Shown here in pieces: positions 25,067 to 33,479 of a stretch of 64,000 nucleotides of DNA. The stretch lies in the NCBI GenBank assembly GCA_013298695.1, contig JAAFIS010000012.1:57684-121683 (forward strand), in the 5' to 3' direction. Both the position numbers and the translations under genes were made by a program. Positions within the stretch are counted from its first letter, which is position 1. The number at the start of each line of letters is the position of its first letter. Below the pieces are notes generated by a model. That model had not been told where the DNA came from, ran no database searches, and saw only the letters and a program-made list of their open reading frames with translations. The stretch is from Betaproteobacteria bacterium (lineage in GTDB: Bacteria; Pseudomonadota; Gammaproteobacteria; Burkholderiales; Casimicrobiaceae).

Positions 25067-27172
25067 ATGAAAACGCGCCGTCCCACCCCGCTCCGCTGCC
25101 TCGTTGCAGCATTAGCTTCCGTAACTACGCTCGGCGCCACATTCGCAGCGACCGTCGAATTCAAGATCAACCCTGAACTAAAAGGCCGCGCGTACAAACA
25201 GGCGCTCAGTTCGGTGTCAACGGCTGGTCGCGCTAGCGCGGTCGCAGGGCAAGCAGGCGTTTTCGCGATTGACACTGCGAACGAGACTGCGGCCAAATCC
25301 TTAGCCAGTCAACTTCGCGAGAACGCCAGCGTGTTGTGGGCCGCGCCGGCGAGCAAGCCCGTGGCGGCTTCTGAATACGCAGCGAAGGCCGTGTTCCACG
25401 AACGCATGCTTGTCTTTGCGATGAAATCCGATGCCGACGCCAAAGCAGCTGTTGCACGCGTTTCGGCGGATACCGGTCAAACTCTCTTTTTGCGCCGGGT
25501 CGCGACGGGAAATCGCGCACTCGTCGTGCTGCCAAAGGGTACGACGGCTGCAACTCAGGCCGCAATTTCAATCGCCGCGCAGCGTGACCAAAGCGTGGCT
25601 GCTGTCGAGCGTGTGCAGCTTCTGCAACACCAATGGATTCCCAATGATTCGCTCTGGACGCAACAGTGGTCTTTGGGCAACGGAATTGGCGGCATCCGCG
25701 CGGGGCTCGCGTGGGACTTGACCCCATCCGGCGCGGTAACCATCGGCATTATCGATACCGGCATCCGTAAACACGCAGATCTTGACGGCAAATATGTCGC
25801 GGGTTACGACATGATTAGCAATGGCTATCTTGCGGTCGACGGTGATCTTCGCGATACCGATCCCGCTGATCCGGGCGATGCTGATGATGAATTCGTGTGT
25901 TCATTTAGCTCGGTCGGCGCGCTCAGTTCCTGGCACGGAACACACGTCGCAGGCATCGCCGCAGCGAACACTCAAAACGGCGAAGGCATCGCAGGCGTTG
26001 CACCGAATGCGCGGATTCAATCGATTCGTGGATTGGGGCGTTGCGGCGGCACCTTCGATGACATCGCAGACTCGATCCGCTGGGCCGCAGGCGCGCCTGT
26101 CGGCGGTGCGCCGATCAACACCAATCCCGTGAAAGTGATGAATTTGAGCCTTGGAGGCTCAGCGCCGTGCGGTGCGAACATGCAAAGCGCGGTCGATGCG
26201 GCGCTAGCGCGTGGTGTTGCTGTCGTGGTCGCAGCGGGCAATGACGCCGACCTTGTCGCAACGCAAACGCCCGCAAACTGCAAGGGCGTCATTGTGGTCG
26301 GCGCTTCCGAGTTTCTGGGCAACTTGTCTAGCTTTTCAAACTTCGGCCCGGAAGTTACTTTGCTCGCGCCGGGTGGCGACGGCGGTGTCGGACAGCCCGG
26401 CATTTTGTCCACGCTTAACGGCGGTGGCACTCAGCCTGGCGTTCCGTCGTATGCGTCGTACATCGGCACCAGCATGGCTTCGCCGCACGTCGCAGGCGTC
26501 GTTGCACTGATGCTTGCGCGCGATCCATCGTTAACGCCCGGACAGATCGCGAATCGACTGCAAACCTCTGCGCGAGCGTTCCCGGTCACCAGCGAATGTT
26601 TTGGAACCACTGGCGCATGCGGCGCGGGTCTGCTCGACGCGGCTAACGCGGTGGCAAGTGTCGCTATCAATCGCGGCGTGAACGAAGTTTCAAATTCGCG
26701 CGAACGCGTGCATTTGGTCGAAATGGTTGAAGCTGCGAGTGGCCGCTACACGCTTTCGGCAGATCCGGTTGAAGTTGCACGCATGAGCGCGGCAGGTTGG
26801 AGCAAAACAGGTCAGGTGATCCCAACCTATAGTTTCACCACGATCGGACAAGCGATTGCGCTTCCGCAACCCGTGTGTCGCGCGACGCTGCTGGGTCACA
26901 ACGCGCGTCGATTTAGCGCGAATGTCGGCGAATGTTCTGCCTACACGCCCGAAACTGGACACGCTTATGACGGAGTCGTATTTGCAGCGGCTATCCCGAA
27001 CAGCAATCTTTGTCCGCGCGGCAGCTCGCCGGCCTGGGAAATCGCGCGTCGCGATCCACTCACGAACCTCTACAACATGCGCACCCTCAGCAACACCATC
27101 GAGCTCGATGCGATGGTGGCGCAAGGCACTGGCTGGGAATACTCCCGCGTGGCGTTTTGCGTGCCAAACTAA
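25067..27172 (+). CDS. S8 family serine peptidase (subtilisin-like), secreted
   Basis: A 701-residue secreted protease. A signal peptide covers residues 1-28 (ending GATFAA). A propeptide-like region runs to about 200. The subtilase domain follows with the catalytic triad Asp230 (IIDTGI), His290 (HGTHVAG) and Ser469 (GTSMASPHVAG), and the oxyanion Asn392 (VAAGND). A C-terminal extension after about residue 540 carries several cysteines and ends in WEYSRVAFCVPN; it resembles repeat domains found behind other secreted hydrolases, but I cannot name it with confidence. Such enzymes leave the cell by type II secretion, and a gsp cluster lies 8 kb downstream. It stands alone, with a terminator behind it. 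Confidence 0.92.
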   Translation: MKTRRPTPLRCLVAALASVTTLGATFAATVEFKINPELKGRAYKQALSSVSTAGRASAVAGQAGVFAIDTANETAAKSLASQLRENASVLWAAPASKPVAASEYAAKAVFHERMLVFAMKSDADAKAAVARVSADTGQTLFLRRVATGNRALVVLPKGTTAATQAAISIAAQRDQSVAAVERVQLLQHQWIPNDSLWTQQWSLGNGIGGIRAGLAWDLTPSGAVTIGIIDTGIRKHADLDGKYVAGYDMISNGYLAVDGDLRDTDPADPGDADDEFVCSFSSVGALSSWHGTHVAGIAAANTQNGEGIAGVAPNARIQSIRGLGRCGGTFDDIADSIRWAAGAPVGGAPINTNPVKVMNLSLGGSAPCGANMQSAVDAALARGVAVVVAAGNDADLVATQTPANCKGVIVVGASEFLGNLSSFSNFGPEVTLLAPGGDGGVGQPGILSTLNGGGTQPGVPSYASYIGTSMASPHVAGVVALMLARDPSLTPGQIANRLQTSARAFPVTSECFGTTGACGAGLLDAANAVASVAINRGVNEVSNSRERVHLVEMVEAASGRYTLSADPVEVARMSAAGWSKTGQVIPTYSFTTIGQAIALPQPVCRATLLGHNARRFSANVGECSAYTPETGHAYDGVVFAAAIPNSNLCPRGSSPAWEIARRDPLTNLYNMRTLSNTIELDAMVAQGTGWEYSRVAFCVPN

Positions 27173-27280
27173 AATATGAGCATGACGAAGAGCTTGTCTT
27201 GTTGCTGTGCGCCGATCTGCATCTGTTGTTGTGCACATCGTCGCGTTTGCAGCCAATAAGCGAGCCGATCTCGTTTTCCA

Positions 27281-27306
27281 AAAAGGCTGCCGCGCGCAGC
27301 CTTTTT
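27281..27306 (+). terminator. Rho-independent terminator after the subtilase
   Basis: GGCTGC and GCAGCC pair around a CGCGC loop, flanked by AAAA and a run of six T. It lies 110 bp after the subtilase stop and just before cysS. Confidence 0.85.
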
Positions 27307-27329
27307 TGTAACCCATTTTTTTTCCATTC

Positions 27330-28706
27330 ATGAGCCTTCATCTCTACGACACCTGGACTCGATCCCTGCGCGAATTTACGCCGCTGCAACCCGGCGAAGT
27401 GGGGCTCTACACCTGCGGCCCAACGGTGTATGACTATCAACACATTGGCAACTACCGCACGTTTTTGTTTGAGGATGGACTGAAGCGCGTACTGCGCTTG
27501 AACGGCCTCAAAGTCAATCATGTGATGAATATCACCGACGTGGGTCACCTGGTGTCAGATGGTGACGACGGTGAAGACAAGATGGAGAAAGGTTCTCGTC
27601 GCACGGGAAAAACCGCCTGGGATATTGCTGCGCTCTACACCGAATCATTCGTCGGCGACTTAAAGTTACTCGGCATCGACTTCCCGACGACGCTGTGCAA
27701 GGCCACAGACAACATTCCCGAGCAAATCGCGTTCATCGAAGAGATCGAGAAAAAAGGCTACACCTACATCACGAGCGATGGCGTGTATTTCGATACCGCG
27801 AAACAGCAGAGTTATGGCTACCTTGGCCGCCTTGATATCAAGGGCTTACAGGCTGGCGCACGCGTTGACCTTGGTGAAAAACGTAACGCCACCGACTACG
27901 CGCTGTGGAAATTTTCGAAACCAGAAGATAAGCGACAAATGGAATGGGATGCGCCGTGGGGGCGCGGCTTTCCGGGCTGGCATATCGAGTGCTCTGCGAT
28001 GGCGCACAAATATCTCGGCGAGTATTTCGACATTCATTGCGGTGGCGAAGATCACATCACTGTGCATCACACTAACGAAATTTCGCAGAGTGAAGCCGCG
28101 TACGGATCACGCTTATCGAACTACTGGATGCACGGCTATTTCTTGCTCACCAATGACGCGAAGATGAGCAAATCCGCAGGTGAGTTCCTGCGCGTGCAAC
28201 TGCTGATCGACAAAGGCTACGACCCGATTGCGTATCGCTATCTCTGCTTGACTGCGCACTACCGCACACAGATGACGTTTAGCTGGGAATCGCTGGACGC
28301 AGCGCAGATCGCGTTGGATCGACTTCGCTTAAACATCCATTCAATGGGGGCTCCGGGCTCACAGCCGAACGCGGAATACGTCGCGAAGTTCATGGACAAA
28401 CTCAACGACGATTTGAATTTTCCGCAAGCGCTTGCACTGACCTTCGAGGTGTCGAAGTCCGATTTGCCCAATGCTGAGAAAAAAGCAACTTTACTTAAGT
28501 TCGATGAAGCGTTTGGTTTGGGGTTTGCAAGTTGGCAGCCGAAAGAAGTAGATGTTCCTGAAAACGTCCGAACCGTCGCAGACGCGCGCTGGGCCGCACG
28601 TAACGCAAAAGACTGGGCAGAAGCGGATCGTTTGCGTGGTGAGTTAACGGCGTTGGGCTGGACGATGAAAGACGGGAAAGACGCGTATACGCTGACCAAA
28701 CTGTAG
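27330..28706 (+). CDS. cysS: Cysteinyl-tRNA synthetase
   Basis: A 458-residue class I aminoacyl-tRNA synthetase that charges tRNA-Cys. The N-terminal [19 protein letters not shown] holds the zinc Cys and the HIGH-like motif (HIGN). WHIECSAMA and the second zinc region ([13 protein letters not shown]) follow, and KMSKS is at residues 278-282. The C-terminal helical anticodon-binding part is normal in length. The TAG stop is formed by the first bases of a GTAG-headed inverted repeat. Confidence 0.96.
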   Translation: MSLHLYDTWTRSLREFTPLQPGEVGLYTCGPTVYDYQHIGNYRTFLFEDGLKRVLRLNGLKVNHVMNITDVGHLVSDGDDGEDKMEKGSRRTGKTAWDIAALYTESFVGDLKLLGIDFPTTLCKATDNIPEQIAFIEEIEKKGYTYITSDGVYFDTAKQQSYGYLGRLDIKGLQAGARVDLGEKRNATDYALWKFSKPEDKRQMEWDAPWGRGFPGWHIECSAMAHKYLGEYFDIHCGGEDHITVHHTNEISQSEAAYGSRLSNYWMHGYFLLTNDAKMSKSAGEFLRVQLLIDKGYDPIAYRYLCLTAHYRTQMTFSWESLDAAQIALDRLRLNIHSMGAPGSQPNAEYVAKFMDKLNDDLNFPQALALTFEVSKSDLPNAEKKATLLKFDEAFGLGFASWQPKEVDVPENVRTVADARWAARNAKDWAEADRLRGELTALGWTMKDGKDAYTLTKL

Positions 28707-28807
28707 GAGCGGCTCGCCGCGACCAACCGCTTGATTTGCGAACCACGGTAGATATGGAAGAAGCACGCAGCTCAAAACAACGTGCCTCGCGGCGAGCCGC
28801 TCCTACA
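28703..28807. repeat. GTAG-headed inverted repeat (REP-like), copy 2
   Basis: TGTAGGAGCGGCTCGCCGCG at 28703 is perfectly repeated in inverse at 28788-28807 (CGCGGCGAGCCGCTCCTACA), enclosing about 65 nt. The stem is GC-rich and also self-complementary in part (CGGCtcGCCG). It provides the stop codon of cysS and may act as a transcript end. Confidence 0.8.
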
Positions 28808-28867
28808 GAATCCAGGTTTCTTGTTTGATTCCGCGTTACGCTCACATCTCAAAAGGAGGCTTCGATC

Positions 28868-29584
28868 ATGGCAGGCAAATCATTGGCGCGAACAACCACG
28901 AAACCCATTGAACCGAGGCGTCCGTCAGCGGCCTCGAGTGCGTTCAACACCGCGCTATCGATGATGAAAACCGCAACCGATTTCGCGGCGAACGCTGGCA
29001 CGGCGTTGAAAGTAGCGCAATCGATTGGCTCAACGATTCGGGCGACCCGCGAAGTGCAGCAGCTCTCCATCGGCGATTTGGCCAAGCGAGCTGGCGTCTC
29101 TAAATCGGTGGTCAGCCGCATCGAGCAGGGCCTTACTTCACCCACAGCGGTGATGCTGGCAAAGCTAGCGGAAGGCATGACTGTTTCGCTGTCTTCGCTC
29201 TTGCGCGGTGAATTTGGTCCGCCAGTTCACATTCAAACACTCGCCGAACAACCCATTTTTAAGGATCCGAAATCCGGATTGATTCGACGTACGCTCTCTC
29301 CGGTGAGTCCAGACGCAACGATGGAAATTGTGCACAACGAACTGCCTGCGAAAAAAGCGACGGGTGCGTTTCCTGCGCACAGCTTGGGCACGCAGGAGCA
29401 CATCGTGGTGCTTGCTGGAAAAATCGAGGTCACCGTCGGTCGCCGCAACTTAGTTTTGAACGCGGGTGATGCTGCACAATTCGTTGCAGATATCGAACAC
29501 TCCATTAAAAACGTAGGCACTAAAAAAGCGGAGTGGATCTTGACTATTCACTCGCCGCCGCGCTCTGCCCAGAGGAAAAACTAG
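28868..29584 (+). CDS. XRE-family transcriptional regulator with cupin domain
   Basis: A 238-residue protein. A non-conserved N-terminus of about 50 residues leads to an XRE helix-turn-helix at roughly 55-110 (IRATREVQQLSIGDLAKRAG, VSKSVVSRIEQG). A cupin fold follows at roughly 155-230 with AHSLGTQEHIVVLAGKIEVT and LNAGDAAQFVADIEHSI. This family (PuuR-like) binds a small ligand in the cupin and represses or activates nearby genes. AGGAGG lies 9 nt before the ATG. The next gene is an EamA exporter with a 16-bp palindrome in its upstream region, which could be the operator. Confidence 0.88.
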   Translation: MAGKSLARTTTKPIEPRRPSAASSAFNTALSMMKTATDFAANAGTALKVAQSIGSTIRATREVQQLSIGDLAKRAGVSKSVVSRIEQGLTSPTAVMLAKLAEGMTVSLSSLLRGEFGPPVHIQTLAEQPIFKDPKSGLIRRTLSPVSPDATMEIVHNELPAKKATGAFPAHSLGTQEHIVVLAGKIEVTVGRRNLVLNAGDAAQFVADIEHSIKNVGTKKAEWILTIHSPPRSAQRKN

Positions 29585-29601
29585 ACAGCTTTTTACTTTT
29601 T

Positions 29602-29685
29602 CCCGAAAAACTACGGGTAAAACGGAAATTCGACTGCTTTGTCAACGTATCGTTGAAATAGCCGCGAGGCCCAATCAAATTGGGC
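29602..29685 (+). repeat. Two-palindrome element, copy 5
   Basis: Left CCCGAAAAACTACGGG and right GCCCAATCAAATTGGGC are both near-perfect palindromes about 50 nt apart. It lies between the XRE regulator and the EamA gene. Confidence 0.75.
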
Positions 29686-29738
29686 GCGAACTCGTTTAGT
29701 TATTAGCAGTTTGTCTTGATTTCGATCCGAGATATGAT

Positions 29739-29754
29739 GTTCGATATATCGAAC
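29739..29754. promoter_or_regulatory. Perfect 16-bp palindrome, possible operator
   Basis: GTTCGATATATCGAAC is a perfect palindrome 40 bp before the ATG of the EamA transporter. Its length and symmetry fit a dimeric repressor site, perhaps for the XRE-cupin regulator encoded just upstream. This is inference from position. Confidence 0.5.
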
Positions 29755-29794
29755 ACATGCGACTTATTTTTGTAAGCGCGGAAACATTTGAGCG

Positions 29795-30670
29795 ATGAAT
29801 AAGAGATCTAGCATCATGACCAAAGGGCTCTTGCTCGGCGCAGTGGGCGTATTGATTTTTAGCCTCACGTTGCCTATGACCAAGATCGCGATGGAAGGCG
29901 GCGTGATCAACGCATGGTTCGCGTGGGCGGGTCGCACGGTGCTCGGTGCGTTCGCGGGAATCGCGTTTCTCGTACTCAAGAAGCATGGCTTGCCTCCAAA
30001 GGCGGCATGGTTGCCGATTGCGGGCGCGACCTTTGGCATTGTGTTTGGCTGGCCGCTCGTAAACACGATTGCATTGCAATCCACTGATGCGAGTCATGCA
30101 GCGGTGGTTAACGGCATCTTGCCGCTGGCGACCGCGGTGATCGGCGCAGCGCTGAATCGCGAAAAACTTTCTCGACGCTTTTGGATTTGCGCGGTGCTCG
30201 GCAGTGCGATCGTGTGCGCGTATGCGTGGAGTCGCGCAGGCGGTGATTTCAAACGAATCGATGCGCTTTTGTTGCTCGGCGTGGTGCTCGGTGGTTTTGG
30301 TTACGCCTGCGGCGCTATCGCGACGAAATACTTGAGCGGCCCCGAGGTCATTTCCTGGGCGCTCATTCTTGGTTTGCCGATTACGACTGCGATCACTTGG
30401 TACACGATGCCAGTGAATCCCGCCGCTGCAACTGCGAAATCGTGGCTTGCGTTTGCGTACCTCGGATTGATGAGTCAATGGATCGGATTCTTCTTTTGGT
30501 ATCGCGGCCTCGCGCTCGGCGGCATCGCCAAAGTGTCGCAAGTGCAGTTAGTTCAGCTTTTCTGCACGCTCACGTTCTCAGCAATTCTGTTGAGCGAATC
30601 GATTGACGCCGCGATGATTTTTGTGGCGCTGGCGACGGTTACAATTGTTGCGATTGGGCGAAAGCGGTAG
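29795..30670 (+). CDS. EamA-family transporter (DMT superfamily)
   Basis: A 291-residue membrane protein with ten hydrophobic helices in two EamA repeats (GAVGVLIFSLTLPMTKIAME and the second half from LLLGVVLGGFGYACGAIATK). FAWAGRTVLGAFAG and LMSQWIGFFFWYRGLALGGI are typical of this family. It probably exports a small metabolite or amino acid. An alternative ATG is at 29816. It follows the XRE-cupin regulator and a palindrome, suggesting regulated export. The next gene starts 36 bp downstream. Confidence 0.87.
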   Translation: MNKRSSIMTKGLLLGAVGVLIFSLTLPMTKIAMEGGVINAWFAWAGRTVLGAFAGIAFLVLKKHGLPPKAAWLPIAGATFGIVFGWPLVNTIALQSTDASHAAVVNGILPLATAVIGAALNREKLSRRFWICAVLGSAIVCAYAWSRAGGDFKRIDALLLLGVVLGGFGYACGAIATKYLSGPEVISWALILGLPITTAITWYTMPVNPAAATAKSWLAFAYLGLMSQWIGFFFWYRGLALGGIAKVSQVQLVQLFCTLTFSAILLSESIDAAMIFVALATVTIVAIGRKR

Positions 30671-30705
30671 GCTGGCGCTTGTTTTGTTTTGCGTACACTT
30701 CGTGC

Positions 30706-31317
30706 ATGTACATTCCGAAACATTTTCAATCACCTGATCGCGCGCTGACGCTGGAAGTCATGCGCACCAACAACTTCGCAACGCTGATTTCTTCTGACGC
30801 GGAAGGTGCACCGTTTGCAACTCATTTGCCCGTGGTTATCAGCGAAGAGGGCGACCAGGTAGTTTTGCATTTTCACGTGGCGCGCGCAAATCCGCATGCT
30901 ACGTTGTTGCGCGAGAAGCGTACGTCAATGATTGCGTTTCTCGGGCCGCATGCGTACATGTCTCCGAGTGTTTATCCCGATTTGAAGCGCGTACCGACGT
31001 GGAATTACGTCGCGGCGCATGCGTATGGCGAACCGATAGAACTCGATACAAACGAAGCAAAAGATGCGCTGCTGAAATCATTGATCGCGATTCACGAACC
31101 GGCATACGCCGATCAGTGGCGTGCGTTAGATGAGAGGTATCAAACGATGATGATGAGTGCCATTTGCGCGTTTCGAATGCCAGTGACAAAACTCGAGGGC
31201 AAGTTCAAACTCAATCAACACCGCGAAGAAGCGCACACGACAGTGAAAGCGATGTACGCAGACGGCACGCCCGATGAGCGCGCGCTGGTGCGGTGGATGG
31301 AAAGACTCGGCCATTGA
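30706..31317 (+). CDS. FMN-binding negative transcriptional regulator, PaiB-like
   Basis: A 203-residue protein with the split-barrel FMN-binding fold of the PaiB family. MYIPKHFQSPDRALTLEVMR opens the protein, and NNFATLISSDAEGAPFATHL, LHFHVARANPH, WNYVAAHAYG and KLEGKFKLNQHR are family signatures. PaiB proteins are annotated as negative regulators, but many are simply flavin- or heme-binding proteins. I take the ATG at 30706, where the family begins, rather than the TTG at 30679. It overlaps or abuts the next gene. Confidence 0.85.
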   Translation: MYIPKHFQSPDRALTLEVMRTNNFATLISSDAEGAPFATHLPVVISEEGDQVVLHFHVARANPHATLLREKRTSMIAFLGPHAYMSPSVYPDLKRVPTWNYVAAHAYGEPIELDTNEAKDALLKSLIAIHEPAYADQWRALDERYQTMMMSAICAFRMPVTKLEGKFKLNQHREEAHTTVKAMYADGTPDERALVRWMERLGH

Positions 31318-32258
31318 ACGCCGACAAAGTCACGGCGGAGGATGAACGCTTTATGCGCGAAGCGCTCTCACTTGCGAGCGACGCAGGTGCAGCCGGCGAA
31401 GTGCCAATTGCGGCGCTGGTTGTTGTTAATAATGAAATTATCGGACGCGGCGCGAACCGCGTGATTCGTGATCGCGATGGTTCTGCGCATGCGGAGATCG
31501 TTGCGCTTCGCGATGCGTTTGCAACGATTAACAACTACCGCGTGCCAGGCGCGACCGTTTACACGACGGTGGAGCCCTGTGCGATGTGCGCGGGTGCGCT
31601 GATGCATGCGCGGGTGAGTCGTGTTGTGTGGGGCGCGCCGGATTTGAAGTTTGGTGCTGCGGGCAGTGTGATTGATTTGTTTGCCGAGACTAAGTTGAAC
31701 CATCACACGCGGGATGTGCGCGGGCATGTCTGTGAACAGATCGCGGCTAAGCTGTTGAAAGATTTTTTTGCAGCAAAGCGATCGCAGCGAATCGCTTTGC
31801 CGCTGCAAAACAACGATCAGCACGACGATACCTCAAACTCTTCACTTCAAGTTAAAACGGCAACTTGGCATGATGATTCGGCGACGCTCAAAGCCATCCG
31901 CTTCGAGGTATTTGTCGAAGAGCAAAAAGTGCCGGCGGACGAAGAGATCGATAAGTGGGATCCGATTTCGATTCACGCGATTGCCTGGGTCGACGGCAAC
32001 GCGGCTGCGTGCGGACGCTTGCTGCCGGACGGTCATATCGGTCGCATGGCGGTGCGCAAAGCGTTTCGTGGAAAACAAATCGGCGCAGCTGTCTTAGCGC
32101 ATTTGATTGAAAAAGCACGTCAACGCGGTGACCTCGAAGCCGTTCTATCTGCGCAAACACACGCCATTGGTTTTTACGAAAAATTCAACTTCGTTGCGTA
32201 CGGCCCTGAGTATCTAGATTGCGACATACCGCATCGAGACATGAAGCGCTCGCTTTAA
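31293..32258 (+). CDS. tadA: TadA-type tRNA adenosine deaminase fused to a GNAT acetyltransferase
   Basis: A 321-residue two-domain protein. Residues about 15-165 are a TadA-like deaminase with HAEIVAL (His66, Glu68) and PCAMCAGAL (Cys96, Cys99) binding zinc; TadA converts A34 to inosine in tRNA-Arg(ACG). After a linker near 165-185, residues about 190-321 form a GNAT acetyltransferase (RFEVFVEEQKVPADEE, IGRMAVRKAFRGKQIGAAVL, AIGFYEKFNFVAYGPEY) of the ElaA-like type. No stop or frame change separates the domains. A TTG start at 31314 would give a more usual TadA N-terminus and a short overlap with the upstream gene. The acetyl target is unknown. Confidence 0.85.
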   Translation: MDGKTRPLNADKVTAEDERFMREALSLASDAGAAGEVPIAALVVVNNEIIGRGANRVIRDRDGSAHAEIVALRDAFATINNYRVPGATVYTTVEPCAMCAGALMHARVSRVVWGAPDLKFGAAGSVIDLFAETKLNHHTRDVRGHVCEQIAAKLLKDFFAAKRSQRIALPLQNNDQHDDTSNSSLQVKTATWHDDSATLKAIRFEVFVEEQKVPADEEIDKWDPISIHAIAWVDGNAAACGRLLPDGHIGRMAVRKAFRGKQIGAAVLAHLIEKARQRGDLEAVLSAQTHAIGFYEKFNFVAYGPEYLDCDIPHRDMKRSL

Positions 32259-32301
32259 AGAAGATGCACTGTTCACACACGTTCAAAAGGGAGATCTCAC
32301 C

Positions 32302-32826
32302 ATGTTCACTTTCAACACGAAGCGCCTCGGCGCGCTGCGGGGCACGCTCGCTATGAGCCTAATCTCCGCATTACTAGCGCTGGTTGGTTGTGACCGCGTT
32401 GCCACCGGTGAATTGCAGGTTGGGCAATCCACCGTCGCCGATCTGAAAGTCAAAATGGGTGAGCCTTCGGAAGTTCGTAAGGACGGGGATCGTGAGATCT
32501 GGGTTTATCCGCTCGGTCCTGAAGGGGTGAAAACTTATTTCATGACGGTCGATAGCACCGGCAAACTCGAGAAAATTGATCAAGTGCTGACCGATGCAAA
32601 CTTCGCGCGGATCCAGCCCGGAATGACGCACGATGAGGTCGTCCGCATTTTGGGGCGTCACGGCAAGGAGCAGCGCTACGCGATGAGTATCAATGAAGTA
32701 ACGCGTTCGTGGAAGTTCAACAAAGACAATTCAGATTTGAATTTTCAGGTGACCTACGACGGCAACGGTCGAGTGAAATCGACCGGTGTCGAAGATCCGT
32801 CGTTGATGCGCGGCAGTAGCAAGTAG
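32302..32826 (+). CDS. BamE/SmpA-like outer membrane lipoprotein
   Basis: A 174-residue lipoprotein. The signal peptide ends in the lipobox ALVGC with Cys30, so the mature protein is lipid-anchored. Two similar halves follow: LQVGQSTVADLKVKMGEPSE and IQPGMTHDEVVRILGRHGKE, the BamE-like beta-beta-alpha motif used twice. Canonical BamE has one such motif and is shorter, so this is probably a paralogue rather than the BAM subunit itself. GGGAG lies 9 nt before the ATG. It stands alone between the TadA fusion and a convergent membrane protein. Confidence 0.8.
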   Translation: MFTFNTKRLGALRGTLAMSLISALLALVGCDRVATGELQVGQSTVADLKVKMGEPSEVRKDGDREIWVYPLGPEGVKTYFMTVDSTGKLEKIDQVLTDANFARIQPGMTHDEVVRILGRHGKEQRYAMSINEVTRSWKFNKDNSDLNFQVTYDGNGRVKSTGVEDPSLMRGSSK

Positions 32827-32869
32827 CCACAGCTAAATTGCACGCAACGGAGTGTCGCTGCGCCTACGC

Positions 32870-33412
32870 TTATGTTGTCGCAGGCGGCATCGCGGGTGAT
32901 GAGTGCGCGCTCATTGGTGCTGGTGCTGCGCGGCTGCTTCGAACCGCGATCCAGAAAATGATCCCTACAAGAATCAGTGGCGACGCGAGCACTGCAATGA
33001 CACCTACAACGCTTCCCACGGTGATCACGACGGCGAACCCGACCGCTGCGATCGCGACTATCGTTGCGAGCGCGATCGCGTACGCGGCGATCAAGAATGC
33101 GGCTCCCGTGGCGAGCCACGCGATTACGATGGTCAAAAACGGCTGGTCGAACAATCCGTGCACGCCAATTTCGTAGTCGCCGATGTTTATCGCTGCGGAA
33201 TTCGCCTCAGCTACGAATTGCGCTGCAATAAGCGCAAGGATGCTTGCGAAGAGGGCGACCGCCACGCTCGCAAGGGCGACATAACCTAGGACTTTAGCGG
33301 CTCGTTTCACTCGGATTCCCTTCGCTAGTGCGGTGTTGATGAGCGAAGTATTTGCCTGAGCTGATTGACGCACAAGTCTGCCGCGACCGTTTGCGGGCAG
33401 AAGCGATGACAC
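32870..33412 (-). CDS. Putative membrane protein
   Basis: A 180-residue protein of unknown family. Three to four hydrophobic segments are visible (VLGYVALASVAVALFASILA, TIVIAWLATGAAFLIAAYAI and VVITVGSVVGVIAVLASPLI), with a basic N-terminus and a Pro/Ala-rich tail. The start is GTG and not certain. It is convergent with the BamE-like gene and divergent from the hydrolase gene. No function can be given. Confidence 0.6.
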   Translation of the reverse strand: MSSLLPANGRGRLVRQSAQANTSLINTALAKGIRVKRAAKVLGYVALASVAVALFASILALIAAQFVAEANSAAINIGDYEIGVHGLFDQPFLTIVIAWLATGAAFLIAAYAIALATIVAIAAVGFAVVITVGSVVGVIAVLASPLILVGIIFWIAVRSSRAAPAPMSAHSSPAMPPATT

Positions 33413-33479
33413 GCGGAACTTGTTCCATTGCGCCAGCTCTACCTAATGTTCCCCTCGAAACACGATAAGTTGTAAGTCT

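Noticed and set aside
29696..30541. Minus-strand frame of 281 codons opposite the EamA gene
   Set aside because: Its translation is Arg/His-rich with no domain, while the plus strand encodes a typical ten-helix transporter.
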